A program made the position numbers and the translations under genes. The notes beneath the pieces were generated by a model. The model did no database searches, was not told the DNA's origin, and saw only the letters and a program-made list of their open reading frames with translations. Source: Marinomonas arctica (lineage in GTDB: Bacteria; Pseudomonadota; Gammaproteobacteria; Pseudomonadales; Marinomonadaceae). From it: a stretch of 64,000 nt of DNA. Below, piece by piece: positions 54,540 to 64,000 of this stretch; position 1 is the first letter of the stretch, and each line of letters starts with the position of its first letter. The DNA lies in NCBI RefSeq assembly GCF_003259225.1, contig NZ_QHJF01000010.1, positions 1-64,000 on the forward strand, given 5' to 3'.

Positions 54540-55202
54540 ATGCCATTAAGCTGCCTGCAGAAAATAAAAGCGTGGCATATATCACGTCAAGCGATGCAAC
54601 GTGCTTGGACTGAGTGGAATTACTTGGTGTTGGATATTGAAACCTCGGGGCTGGATCCGAAACAAGACCATATCGTCAGCGTCGGTTGGGTTTGCATTCA
54701 TAAAGGCGTGATTGAACTGGATACGGCGCGGCATATTGTGTTGGATAGCGCACCAATTGGCGACAGTGTCGGCATTCACATGATCACCGATTCGGACGTG
54801 CAGCAACAGGGGAAACGCCAAGAAAGTGTGCTGCGTTATCTAAGGCATCTCCTGCGCGAGCGCGTTTTGGTTATGCACCACGCCCCTATGGAACTGGGCT
54901 TTTTAAAGCACGCATGGCAAAGCGAAGCCTTACCGACCTTTTCTGCCAGCTGGCTAGACACGCTAGCGATTGAACGCACTAAAGCCAATCGATCCCAGCA
55001 ACCGATACAAGATGGCGGCTTTCGCCTTGGCGCTTGCCGAGAACGCTACGGCTTACCCGAATACCAAGGCCACGACGCCTTAACCGACGCCCTAGCCACC
55101 GCCGAACTACTACTCGCACAAATCGCCTACCAAGGCAAAGACTGCCGACTGCACGACCTAAACCAAATGGGCGGAGGGCGTGTGAAGTTTACGACGCGTT
55201 AG
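54540..55202 (+). CDS. DnaQ-type 3'-5' exonuclease
   Basis: 220 residues. ATG begins one base after the previous stop. DEDDh exonuclease: LVLDIETSGLDP (DxE, near residue 31), HAPMELGFLKHAW near 115 and GHDALTDALAT near 180. Domain is preceded by ~25 residues. No polymerase domain; substrate unknown (small RNA or DNA). Confidence 0.88.
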   Translation: MPLSCLQKIKAWHISRQAMQRAWTEWNYLVLDIETSGLDPKQDHIVSVGWVCIHKGVIELDTARHIVLDSAPIGDSVGIHMITDSDVQQQGKRQESVLRYLRHLLRERVLVMHHAPMELGFLKHAWQSEALPTFSASWLDTLAIERTKANRSQQPIQDGGFRLGACRERYGLPEYQGHDALTDALATAELLLAQIAYQGKDCRLHDLNQMGGGRVKFTTR

Positions 55203-55248
55203 TTGTTTGCAGAATAAAAGTGACTGATATTTTCGACGTCCTTCGTCA

Positions 55249-56052
55249 CTAACTCCGAGTAGGCAGTGGTGATAACCCCCAATCTTCTTCTTTGGGTTCC
55301 GTGGCTAAGACTTTTGGGTTTTCCGACCAGTGTATTAGGCTCATTTCTCCTGCGGCGGATTCTGTTAGCGCCGTGCAATGTTCGACCCAATCCCCATCGT
55401 TGCAGTAAAGAATGTCGTCTTTGATACGAAAGGAAGCAAAGTGAATATGACCGCAGATGTAGCCGTCGACTTTTTGGTTCTTGGCCGATTTTAACGCGGC
55501 GGTTTCAAAGCGTTCGATAAACTCTTTTGCTTTGCTAATGTGACTTTTTACATAGCCAGCCAAAGACCAATAGGGTAAGCCAATAAGACGTCTGATGCCG
55601 TTTATCCATTGATTCAGTGACAACATCAGTCCGTGGGCTTTGTCGCCAATGGCGAGCATTAGAGGGCTAATTTTAACCATTTGATCGAATTCGTCACCAT
55701 GACTGACATAAAAGGTGCGGCCGTTGGCGGTTTTGTGGCGAGCGTTGAGTTTTATCTCAATCCCAGAAAGCGTTTGACCGGCAAATTGACGAAAAAACGC
55801 ATCATGATTGCCTGGAATATAAATAACTTTGGTGCCTGATTTTGCCATAGCAAGAATGCGTTCGACCACTTGATGATGTGTGTCGATAAAGTAGGCTTTA
55901 TGACGCATTTCTTGTAGATCGATAATGTCACCAACCAAATACAAGGTGTCAGTTTTGATGTTTTGCAAGAAATCCAATAAATGTGCGGCTTGGCAGGCTT
56001 TGGTGCCTAAATGCACATCAGAAATAAACACGGATCGAAATGTGGTCTGCAT
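55249..56052 (-). CDS. UDP-2,3-diacylglucosamine diphosphatase-like metallophosphoesterase
   Basis: 267 residues. Calcineurin-like fold with all metal-binding motifs: ISDVHLGTK (near 10), VGDIIDL (41), PGNHD (80), SHGDEFD (118) and CGHIHFA (202). The pattern is that of the LpxH-related subgroup, longer than E. coli LpxH (240); whether it acts in lipid A synthesis or on another phosphoester is uncertain. Convergent with the exonuclease gene. Confidence 0.82.
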   Translation of the reverse strand: MQTTFRSVFISDVHLGTKACQAAHLLDFLQNIKTDTLYLVGDIIDLQEMRHKAYFIDTHHQVVERILAMAKSGTKVIYIPGNHDAFFRQFAGQTLSGIEIKLNARHKTANGRTFYVSHGDEFDQMVKISPLMLAIGDKAHGLMLSLNQWINGIRRLIGLPYWSLAGYVKSHISKAKEFIERFETAALKSAKNQKVDGYICGHIHFASFRIKDDILYCNDGDWVEHCTALTESAAGEMSLIHWSENPKVLATEPKEEDWGLSPLPTRS

Positions 56053-56133
56053 AAACGCCTCCTCTATGGTCTATCCTAAGACTAAAGCGCTTTTATGACA
56101 GGGTTATGAGGGCTTTGTGACAGTTAGGTCACA

Positions 56134-57900
56134 TTATCCTACTGCGGTTATTTGTGTGAGATAAGGCTGCAGGTAAATATGGTTGCCGCCTTGTTGTTTG
56201 GCCGATTTTTTCGCTTGTGCTGCCAGTTCCGCTACCTGATGGTGGTTGCTGCATTGTTGCGGGTCTGGGTGCACAACGCCGATGGCTAAACTCAAAATAG
56301 GGTGAAAAAGGACTTCGCCATGACGGTTTTTTGCCCAAACACCCCCTTCTTGGAGCGTATCAGCAGAATAAAATTCACGTACTTTTTGATCAAAAGCAAG
56401 GAGAATCGCTTCACACTGAGGGCGCCAATCGTGATCACCAAAAATCACCACAAAGTCATCGCCACCAATGTGGCCAATGAAATTATTGTCAGGAGTGACC
56501 CACTCTTTAATCAACGAACCAACCAATTGGATGACCGCGTCGCCTTTTGAGTAACCAAAGAAGTCATTAAACGGTTTGAAATCGTTCAGGTCAAAATACG
56601 CCACATAAAAGTTTTCATTCGCGGCCAAGCGTCGACTCACTTCTCTGTGTATGGGAACGTTGCCAGGTAATAACGTGAGCGGATTCGAGTACGTGGCGTT
56701 TTGGATTTTTAATTCGGTAATGCGTTTAAGTAAGTCTCTCAGGTGTCCAGTGCCAATAAACTTGCCTTCTTTAACGACGATGATCTCGTTATTGAGTCGG
56801 TCGGCTTCTTGATCAGTGATTAAGGCTGACACACTCGACAAACTGACGTTGCTTTCAACAATAAGCGCATCGTTACTGAGTAAATTGGTGACGGATTTAT
56901 GTTCATACAGAGCGCGCCCGTAGGGGGTGGAAAACAGTTCATGCAATTGATTACGGTGGACGACACCAAGCGGCTCTTGCTTATCGTTTAAAATAGGAAT
57001 AGCCACAAGGTCTGGTTGTTTTTTAAAGCATTGTGACGCGTCATCCAAGAGGCAATCTTCGTGCAAGGTTGGTGTTGGTCGACACAAGGTTTGCACCGTC
57101 TCGGTATGATCAATGTGGAACTGAGAGCGTCTTTGGGCTTGTTTCACTAAATACGGATGTGTTGAAAAGGCTGGGTTTTCTGTAGGTCGACCGAGGAAAT
57201 AGCCTTGTCCTAGTGTGACACCAATTTCAATCAGTTGATCGAGTTCTTGTTGTGTTTCTATGCCTTCGGCAATGAGGGTGCAGTTTAGTCGTTGAGCAAT
57301 GGTTAAAATAGAGCGGACAAATTCGCGTTTGATCTCGTCTTTGTCGATGCCTTTAATAAAGTGCTTATCGACTTTGACGATATCTGGTTGCAATTCAGAC
57401 CAAAGTTGTAGACCTGAATAGCCAACGCCCAGGTCATCAATCGCAACTTGGAAGCCCATTTTACGATAATGGTCAACGCTGCTGCGCGGTAGCCCATTAT
57501 GATCATATGGGTGTTGTTCGGATAACTCGATGACGATGTCTTTTTGATCCAAACCTAAGTCTTTTAAAATGGCTAAGGTCATGCCTGACTGATGATTAGG
57601 TGAAGCCAGCAGAGAGGCGCTGACATTTAAAAATAGACGGCCTTTTAGGGCTAATTTAGCGAATTTTGAGAGCGCTTTTTCACGACAAAGTAACTCTAAT
57701 TTATGCAGCTTTCCTTGCTGCTGAGCCACTGTGAATAATGGATCAGGAGAGAACAGTGTGGAATTCATTGGTCCACGAGACAGGGCTTCGTGCCCGTATA
57801 TTTCACCATTTGTTAAATCGTAAATAGGCTGGAAGTATGGTGTGATCAACCCATTTAAAAGGATTTTCTCAAGTAGAGCATGGTCGTCGATTTGGCTCAT
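56134..57900 (-). CDS. EAL-CBS-GGDEF c-di-GMP signalling protein
   Basis: 588 residues, no membrane segment. EAL phosphodiesterase first (about 10-250) with HEALSRGP, DDLGVGYSGLQLW, DIVKVDKHFIKGI and AEGIETQQELDQLIE, all catalytic residues present; a CBS pair (about 280-405); and a C-terminal GGDEF-type domain (about 420-580) with HIGGDDFVVIF, where the fourth residue is Asp instead of Glu. It is probably a phosphodiesterase; cyclase activity uncertain. The CBS pair may sense adenine nucleotides. Confidence 0.88.
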   Translation of the reverse strand: MSQIDDHALLEKILLNGLITPYFQPIYDLTNGEIYGHEALSRGPMNSTLFSPDPLFTVAQQQGKLHKLELLCREKALSKFAKLALKGRLFLNVSASLLASPNHQSGMTLAILKDLGLDQKDIVIELSEQHPYDHNGLPRSSVDHYRKMGFQVAIDDLGVGYSGLQLWSELQPDIVKVDKHFIKGIDKDEIKREFVRSILTIAQRLNCTLIAEGIETQQELDQLIEIGVTLGQGYFLGRPTENPAFSTHPYLVKQAQRRSQFHIDHTETVQTLCRPTPTLHEDCLLDDASQCFKKQPDLVAIPILNDKQEPLGVVHRNQLHELFSTPYGRALYEHKSVTNLLSNDALIVESNVSLSSVSALITDQEADRLNNEIIVVKEGKFIGTGHLRDLLKRITELKIQNATYSNPLTLLPGNVPIHREVSRRLAANENFYVAYFDLNDFKPFNDFFGYSKGDAVIQLVGSLIKEWVTPDNNFIGHIGGDDFVVIFGDHDWRPQCEAILLAFDQKVREFYSADTLQEGGVWAKNRHGEVLFHPILSLAIGVVHPDPQQCSNHHQVAELAAQAKKSAKQQGGNHIYLQPYLTQITAVG

Positions 57901-58186
57901 TTCGTCTCAAAACTGTCTTGGTTAAAGAAGTATCTAAGAACGAATTTTATGTCATATTTATGACGTTTTGATGACTAAAAAAGCTGGGGATGGGGGAGCT
58001 TGAAGAAGGTATTTTGCAGTGATAACCCTGTTACCGGATCGATTTGTTATTCTTGCCGTTCGATCATCGGAAACATGGGGTACGGTCTGCCATTCCGTTA
58101 TTTGTTTCGACAGCGGCTGTTGATTTTGTCTTTTTCAGACAAGTCACAACGGCAGCGAAAAGTGCAAATAACGTAGACGTAGAGAC
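57901..58186. other. Intergenic region upstream of the EAL gene
   Basis: 286 bp without a gene. A TTGTCT/AGACAA hairpin is seen near 58127-58143; only very short frames are open. The EAL gene promoter is presumably here, but I see no clear -35/-10 pair. Confidence 0.45.
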
Positions 58187-58375
58187 TTAGTGCTGTGGTT
58201 GCGCTGATGTTTTTACCGTGCGATTCGTGGTTAGTTTTACAAACAAAGCTTTTACGCTTGCACTGGCTTTTTTGATGGCAGCTGCGTAGTAAGCACGACG
58301 TAACTCATAGGCTTTTTCTACATAGTAATCTGTATCAAGGTTGCCGAATGTGTCGTATTTCATATCGTTTTTCAT
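58187..58375 (-). CDS. RSP_7527-type small protein
   Basis: 62 residues from ATG 58375, with AGGAGA seven bases upstream; ATG 58381 is adjacent to that site and less likely. MKYDTFGNLDTDYYVEKAYELRR matches the small family annotated RSP_7527 in marine and alpha- and gammaproteobacteria (from memory). The C-terminal half (AAIKKASASVKALF) is basic and probably helical. Function unknown. Confidence 0.75.
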   Translation of the reverse strand: MKNDMKYDTFGNLDTDYYVEKAYELRRAYYAAAIKKASASVKALFVKLTTNRTVKTSAQPQH

Positions 58376-58481
58376 GGTCATTCTCCTAAAAAATGCAGTC
58401 ATATTTGACACTTGTTATTCTAGGTTTTGACCAATTATTCAGCAAACGATCAATTTTCAGCTAATAGGTTAGAAAAATTCA

Positions 58482-59375
58482 TCATATTGATGGTTGGTTA
58501 CTTAATGTTCTGAATTTTCCAGGAGGAAGACCGGTTGAGCGTTTAAAAAAACGTGAAAAGTAACCAGGGTCTTTAAAACCCAAGTCGTAGCTTATTTCTT
58601 CCACCGAACGTACGGTATAAATCAGACTGCGCTTGGCCTCAACCAGAATGCGGTCATGAATCAGGTCCAGCACACTTTGATTAAAAGTGGTTTTGCAGAG
58701 TCTATTTAAACGGCTGGTGGAGGTGCCTAAAGCTTGGGCATATTGATCACTGGTCCAGTGTTCGCGATAGTGTTTTTCGATTAATTCTTTTAACCATTGC
58801 GCATGACTGCTTTCGGTTTTATTTGCGCTTCCAACCTTGCCGTTGGCATGTTGACGATAGAGTAACAGTAAGATGGCTTTAATGAGGTATTCACTCATCA
58901 AGCCTCTTCCTTCACGAATGAACGCGGATTCACTTTCGAGTTGTTGAATCAGTGGCCAAAGTTCAGAAAACACATTGCGATGATCATTAAAGTCAATGTA
59001 ACACGCTTGGCTGAGCAGCGGTTGAATAAATTTGGCCGCTTTTTCTTTGTAGGCGTCTTCAAGCAAGGGTTCCGCGATGCTAATGACCCGTCCATCGGTG
59101 TCGGGGGCAAAACGAAAACCGTGCACCACACCAGCGGGCACAATAATGGCCCATGCCCCTTGAAGCTTGTATTGTTGTTCATCTAACTGAACTTTGGCTT
59201 CACCGGATTTCAAAATAAGAATCTGGAAAAGTTGTGCGTGCCGATGCGGATTGATTTTCCAGCCAAGGTGACCACTGCGCGATTCTATGTCTTCGATGTG
59301 AAAAAACTCCGGATCATTAATCCAGCTGGATTCACCATAAAGTCCAAAGTGTGGGATGTTGGAGGCGCGTGACAT
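58482..59375 (-). CDS. pobR: AraC-family activator PobR-like
   Basis: 297 residues from ATG 59375. N-terminal cupin (GWKINPHRHAQLFQILIL near 35) and C-terminal AraC domain (WTSDQYAQALGTSTSRLNRLCK near 220; SYDLGFKDPGYFSRFFKRSTG near 270). Divergent from pobA across a ~256-bp gap; such PobR-type activators respond to 4-hydroxybenzoate. Confidence 0.87.
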   Translation of the reverse strand: MSRASNIPHFGLYGESSWINDPEFFHIEDIESRSGHLGWKINPHRHAQLFQILILKSGEAKVQLDEQQYKLQGAWAIIVPAGVVHGFRFAPDTDGRVISIAEPLLEDAYKEKAAKFIQPLLSQACYIDFNDHRNVFSELWPLIQQLESESAFIREGRGLMSEYLIKAILLLLYRQHANGKVGSANKTESSHAQWLKELIEKHYREHWTSDQYAQALGTSTSRLNRLCKTTFNQSVLDLIHDRILVEAKRSLIYTVRSVEEISYDLGFKDPGYFSRFFKRSTGLPPGKFRTLSNQPSI

Positions 59376-59481
59376 GATGGAATAATCTCTTTCTAATGAT
59401 GTAAAAAACACAAAATAATCGGATATATAGCGACTTTTATATGCCAAAATCCCTAAGAAGTCATTTTTTATTGAAACATAA

Positions 59482-60834
<1,353 letters not shown>

Positions 60835-60861
60835 GCGTTAATATCGATAGATAGCTAAAAT

Positions 60862-60901
60862 TTAGCGGCCCTATAATAGCTATAGTGGCCGCTAATTTTT
60901 T
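60862..60901. terminator. Terminator after pobA, possibly bidirectional
   Basis: Stem TTAGCGGCC / GGCCGCTAA (60862-60870 and 60887-60895) with an inner CTATA/TATAG extension, then T6 on the plus strand. On the minus strand a shorter T4 follows, so it may also end the convergent SEC-C gene. Confidence 0.88.
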
Positions 60902-60923
60902 ATAAAAAAATTGCTTGGTGTGT

Positions 60924-61256
60924 TTAACCACAGCATTTTTTGTATTTTTTGCCGCTCCCACATGGACATGGGTCATTACGTTGAGGTGTTTTTTCAACAA
61001 TTTGAGGCGCGGGTTTGTTAAGCGCTACATCTAAAGCCGTAATGTCCTCCGCGGCTTCACTGTCGATGCGAATCTCTGCAAATAAATGGTTAGCGATCAG
61101 TATGGCGCTTATTTCTTGCTCACGCTCGGCGCTTTGCACTTGTAAAACCAGCGGATTTTCTTCGCTACCATATTTTACTTTCGGCTTAGGCTGATAATTG
61201 CCTAAATTATGTTTTCCCATAATATCGGGTTTGCCGCGATAAAAGAATTTTGACAC
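60924..61256 (-). CDS. SEC-C/SWIM-motif metal-binding protein (PBPRA1643 type)
   Basis: 110 residues. Ends in the SEC-C zinc motif [17 protein letters not shown] (93-109), as at the C-terminus of SecA. The N-terminal part ([20 protein letters not shown]) matches the small PBPRA1643 family. Function not established. Single gene, convergent with pobA. Confidence 0.85.
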   Translation of the reverse strand: MSKFFYRGKPDIMGKHNLGNYQPKPKVKYGSEENPLVLQVQSAEREQEISAILIANHLFAEIRIDSEAAEDITALDVALNKPAPQIVEKTPQRNDPCPCGSGKKYKKCCG

Positions 61257-61470
61257 TGGTGTTCCTAATGATGTGTAAAGCCACTCACAGTGAGCAACTA
61301 AAGGCCACGCAGTTTAACAGAGTTTAGAGTGCTTAGCGCGTATTCGATGTGGCTTTGCATAAAGGAGGCTCGCCTGTTAGCCACTAGGGCAGAAATGTCT
61401 AGCATGCCGATGATCAACAATATACAAGATAGTGGGTATTGTGCTGGACTGTTCTATTTAACCCCGTCAA
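61257..61470. other. Intergenic region, SEC-C gene to LPP20 gene
   Basis: 214 bp without a gene. Only a short CTCACaGTGAG palindrome (near 61285-61295) is visible. It holds the SEC-C promoter and the 3' end of the lipoprotein operon. Confidence 0.4.
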
Positions 61471-62499
61471 TTAACTCAAACGTGTTAACCAAGTAAACAG
61501 GGCTTCTATGGCTTGATTTGCCCAGTTAATCGTCGCCTGTTCTTGAGCCTTGTCTAGATTCTTCGCAATGCCTCTAGCGCTCACTGTCCACGATGCCAAT
61601 CGCGTGCCTGCAGGGTCTATTAGTTCTAATGTGCCATCTTCAAAGACATAAAAACGTCCATCTTGTTCTTCGTGATGTTGCGCCGTTCGACTATTCAGTG
61701 TGAACAAAGAGCCGCTTTTTGGCGTTAGTCCAAAATGTGAAAGCGCGCTGGCAAGATGGTCGGCTTGTCTTGTGGCGGATACATCAAAACCATAATGGGT
61801 CAGTGCTTGGTTGAGTCGCTGTTCTATGTCTTGTATCTCTGTGTCGGCTTTGCCAGATGGGAGACGCTCGGTCGAATACAGACTGAGCTCATCTTTATAG
61901 AATTTGCGTTGGGCAAAGTAGGGGATGAGTTGCATAAAGGTTTGCCAGTCCTGCGGCGCAGGATAGTGGTCTTCTGTTTGCGTCAATGACGTCGCGAGTT
62001 TGCGAATCATGTCGTCTGTGTCGTTTATGGCTATTTTTAGCTTGGCAACAATACGGCTACGATCAATCGATTGTAGTGCGTATACATAGTTCTTATCAGC
62101 AAAACGTTGTTCATTAACCGTTTGCTCTAGCTCTATGGGGGCGGTGGTGATTTGTGTGTAGGCCGTTTGAATTTTTGAAACCTGCTCAGCGCCTTGTCCA
62201 GATCTGACTTGGGTATCTTGCGTATTCACTTGGCTGACTTGGGTACGAAGCTGCTGCGCAATCTGTAAATTGCCGTTTTGCTCGGCTTGAGTGAAAGCCA
62301 AGGCAATGTTTTCAATGCGCGTTGCGCTGCCTACGCCATACAAATGTGTGTTGCTTTGAGGAGGAGACATGACCCAGCTGGGTAGGCTCTCCTCACTCTG
62401 AGCCGATTGTGTATTGACGCTCGAACAGCCTGTTAAGCAGAGCAGTAGCCCAGCTAATAATAGGCTGTATCGTTGAGTAGGAAGCGCAAAGCGTTGCAT
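61471..62499 (-). CDS. LPP20-family lipoprotein
   Basis: 342 residues. Lipoprotein signal peptide with lipobox LTGC (Cys25). The region near 40-170 (LPSWVMSPPQSNTHLYGVGSATRIENIALAFTQAEQ, split across the fold) is typical of the LPP20 family. Two bases after lpoB. Probable outer-membrane lipoprotein. Confidence 0.8.
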   Translation of the reverse strand: MQRFALPTQRYSLLLAGLLLCLTGCSSVNTQSAQSEESLPSWVMSPPQSNTHLYGVGSATRIENIALAFTQAEQNGNLQIAQQLRTQVSQVNTQDTQVRSGQGAEQVSKIQTAYTQITTAPIELEQTVNEQRFADKNYVYALQSIDRSRIVAKLKIAINDTDDMIRKLATSLTQTEDHYPAPQDWQTFMQLIPYFAQRKFYKDELSLYSTERLPSGKADTEIQDIEQRLNQALTHYGFDVSATRQADHLASALSHFGLTPKSGSLFTLNSRTAQHHEEQDGRFYVFEDGTLELIDPAGTRLASWTVSARGIAKNLDKAQEQATINWANQAIEALFTWLTRLS

Positions 62500-62501
62500 G
62501 A

Positions 62502-63128
62502 TTAGAAAAAGCCTTTATCCGCCAATTTTTTGATCTTCTTCTGACCGTTCCAGACTTCGCGGTTGGTGGTCATATCAATCAATTTTAAATCGACCTGATA
62601 GAAGCTAACACGCTGGTCGCCATTGGAATCAACAATCGAGTTGATGGTGCCAGATAACGCGAACCCAGCCCCTTGCTCAAGACCAAATTTCGCAACGGTA
62701 TCCGGTGCGGCATTAAGTTCTTGTTCTTCACGTTCCGCGCGAACGTCGTCTCGCTCGGCACCAGACACAACAAAGTCAACTTTACCGGCACGCAATAAAC
62801 TGCGTTTGATGTCGTTAATAAAGGTCTCGACAGGAATATGTTCAGAGGTTTTATTGCGAATACTTTGTACTATGACCGTTGGATTCCCTTTATTGCTAAA
62901 ATTGTAATCACGGAACCATGGAAAAGTGAGCATGTCGCCCATCATTTCTTCTGCTACAAGGCGGGAATCGGTGTCATTCCAGCGATCCGATAGCATAACG
63001 TCTTCGTTCGTATCCAGACGTTTAACACTGCCAGAGCAGGCGGTTAACAGCATTGCCATAAAGAGAGTAAATAGACCCTTTAATGACAGGACTGTCCATT
63101 TGGAATGTTTGGGTGTCGCGATGAGCAT
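62502..63128 (-). CDS. lpoB: Penicillin-binding-protein activator LpoB
   Basis: 208 residues, AAGGAAAA site. Lipobox LTAC (Cys31) and a LpoB-type domain: SDRWNDTDSRLVAEEMM near 46, NPTVIVQSIRNKTSEHIPVETFINDIKRSLL (split) near 82 and FYQVDLKLIDMTTNREVWNGQKKIKK near the end. Outer-membrane lipoprotein that stimulates PBP1b. Between COG3014 and LPP20 genes. Confidence 0.88.
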   Translation of the reverse strand: MLIATPKHSKWTVLSLKGLFTLFMAMLLTACSGSVKRLDTNEDVMLSDRWNDTDSRLVAEEMMGDMLTFPWFRDYNFSNKGNPTVIVQSIRNKTSEHIPVETFINDIKRSLLRAGKVDFVVSGAERDDVRAEREEQELNAAPDTVAKFGLEQGAGFALSGTINSIVDSNGDQRVSFYQVDLKLIDMTTNREVWNGQKKIKKLADKGFF

Positions 63129-63198
63129 GAGTATTTTCCTTACGTGCGTTTTGGCTTGTGGTTAAGAGTGTAACCAATAACCTCTGAGTTTAACGAAT

Positions 63199-64000
63199 TT
63201 AGTTAGGGTTGCGTAGATTCCACACTTTAATTTTGTTTGCTTCTAGATGTACCTTACCAAGAGAAAAGGTCTTCTGATTTACCTGATAATCTGGTGTGTA
63301 TTCGCCTGGAGGCAATGGTGTTCGTGTTAATCTAACTTGCGCGGGTAACGTTAGCCAATTTCTAGTGTCCGCGGCGGAAGACGCAAACACAGCGACTTGT
63401 CCAATCAGATTTAAAATCAACGCCGCGTTTTTATCCTGTACATTGGATGATACCTGATACGCCAACCAGCTGCGCAATAGTTCTCTTACTAAACCTTCAT
63501 AGATGTCTCGTTGTGCTTGTGCCAGCTGCTCTTGAAAAGCGATGTCAGCGAGAGAGGTCATGCGGATACTGTTTTTAACAGGCGTAACGGCCTCCGTGCT
63601 CACTTGCAATGTGGGTTGGTGTTGGTCCAATGTGAAACGACCATAATATGGCACAGTAACACGTATGGGTTGTTCGGTAAGTAGTTTATCGACATGGGTG
63701 GCGCTGAGTTGCTGCCAAACAGGGCGGCCAAGAATCACGCGCTTGGTAAAAATGCCTGAAAAGGTTCCCCAAGCGCCACCAGCCTTGTAATTCGCAATGA
63801 GATTAAGCGGATTGATATCTGCATAGACCATGGTAAACCAACGGAACGAATCATTCGCTTGAGTGGTTCCACCCCCGTGCAGCGGCTCTAAAACCAAGGA
63901 ATAAGCACGTGGATCGGCATACAACAATAAGGTCATTTCGCTTTTGTCTGGGATAAACCCCTGATGTTCTAAAATCACCAGCTCAGACTCACCATCATGG
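63199..64000 (-). CDS. COG3014-type protein, 5' end beyond the window
   Basis: At least 266 residues; no stop between the internal GTG at 63978 and the right edge, so the true start lies outside. The visible part (GFIPDKSEMTLLLYADPRAYSL and later PLPPGEYTPDYQVNQKTF) matches the COG3014 family usually found with lpoB and LPP20 genes. Function unknown; probably cell-envelope linked by neighbourhood. Confidence 0.7.
   Translation of the reverse strand, partial: HDGESELVILEHQGFIPDKSEMTLLLYADPRAYSLVLEPLHGGGTTQANDSFRWFTMVYADINPLNLIANYKAGGAWGTFSGIFTKRVILGRPVWQQLSATHVDKLLTEQPIRVTVPYYGRFTLDQHQPTLQVSTEAVTPVKNSIRMTSLADIAFQEQLAQAQRDIYEGLVRELLRSWLAYQVSSNVQDKNAALILNLIGQVAVFASSAADTRNWLTLPAQVRLTRTPLPPGEYTPDYQVNQKTFSLGKVHLEANKIKVWNLRNPN

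Overview
The window looks like chromosomal DNA of a marine gammaproteobacterium of the Marinomonas/Oceanospirillales type. This is inferred from gene content and order (nrdR-ribD, nusB-thiL-pgpA, holD-like-rimI, carAB-greA), from two complete TRAP uptake systems, a siaABCD signalling operon, chemoreceptors and divergent pobR/pobA, and from moderate GC. No database search was possible. I found no rRNA, tRNA, CRISPR array, prophage or intact insertion sequence. Most of the window is housekeeping plus nutrient uptake and signalling, with AT-rich accessory genes at 72-1223 and 11925-13468.

Layout. 1-6.8 kb: an orphan PIN-domain protein, the translation factor EttA, a solute-binding-protein/chemoreceptor pair and an EamA exporter. 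6.9-11.6 kb: nrdR-ribD, then nusB behind its own rRNA-like leader (extended -10, boxB-like hairpin, boxA), a DUF6172 gene, thiL and pgpA. ribE, ribBA and ribH, often found between ribD and nusB, are absent. 11.6-15.3 kb: an AT-rich two-gene cassette (ADP-ribosyltransferase-like protein plus a eukaryotic-type protein kinase) beside an amino-acid ABC uptake pair that has no ATPase gene. 15.5-23.7 kb: holD-like, rimI, a DJ-1 protein, carA-carB-greA (with a terminator-like hairpin in the carA leader) and lplA.

23.8-36.7 kb: a DUF1349 protein, elyC with a previously uncalled 44-codon gene behind it, acetyltransferase and SGNH hydrolase, an alpha-keto-acid-type TRAP operon followed by a Cache histidine kinase and LuxR-type regulator, a GH114 glycosidase, AraC, LysE, Dabb and a DJ-1/LysR divergent pair. 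36.9-48.5 kb: an HBM chemoreceptor, a cysteine-hydrolase-fold protein with Ser at the nucleophile position, fecBCDE under a good Fur box, and a gluconate-type regulon (TRAP dctP-Q-M, gntK, gntR) with three matching GntR operators.

48.8-64 kb: siaABCD (phosphatase, kinase, phospho-switch, diguanylate cyclase), a cNMP/CBS/DUF294 protein with a DnaQ-type exonuclease, an LpxH-like phosphoesterase, an EAL-CBS-GGDEF protein, an RSP_7527-type small protein, pobR/pobA, a SEC-C protein, and a COG3014-LpoB-LPP20 cell-envelope cluster whose first gene runs off the right edge.

The observations most worth following are the nusB boxB/boxA leader (probable autogenous control by the NusB/NusE complex), the ART-like/kinase cassette (candidate toxin or anti-phage module), the GntR operators that tie a TRAP transporter to gluconate use, the carA leader, and the 44-codon gene after elyC.
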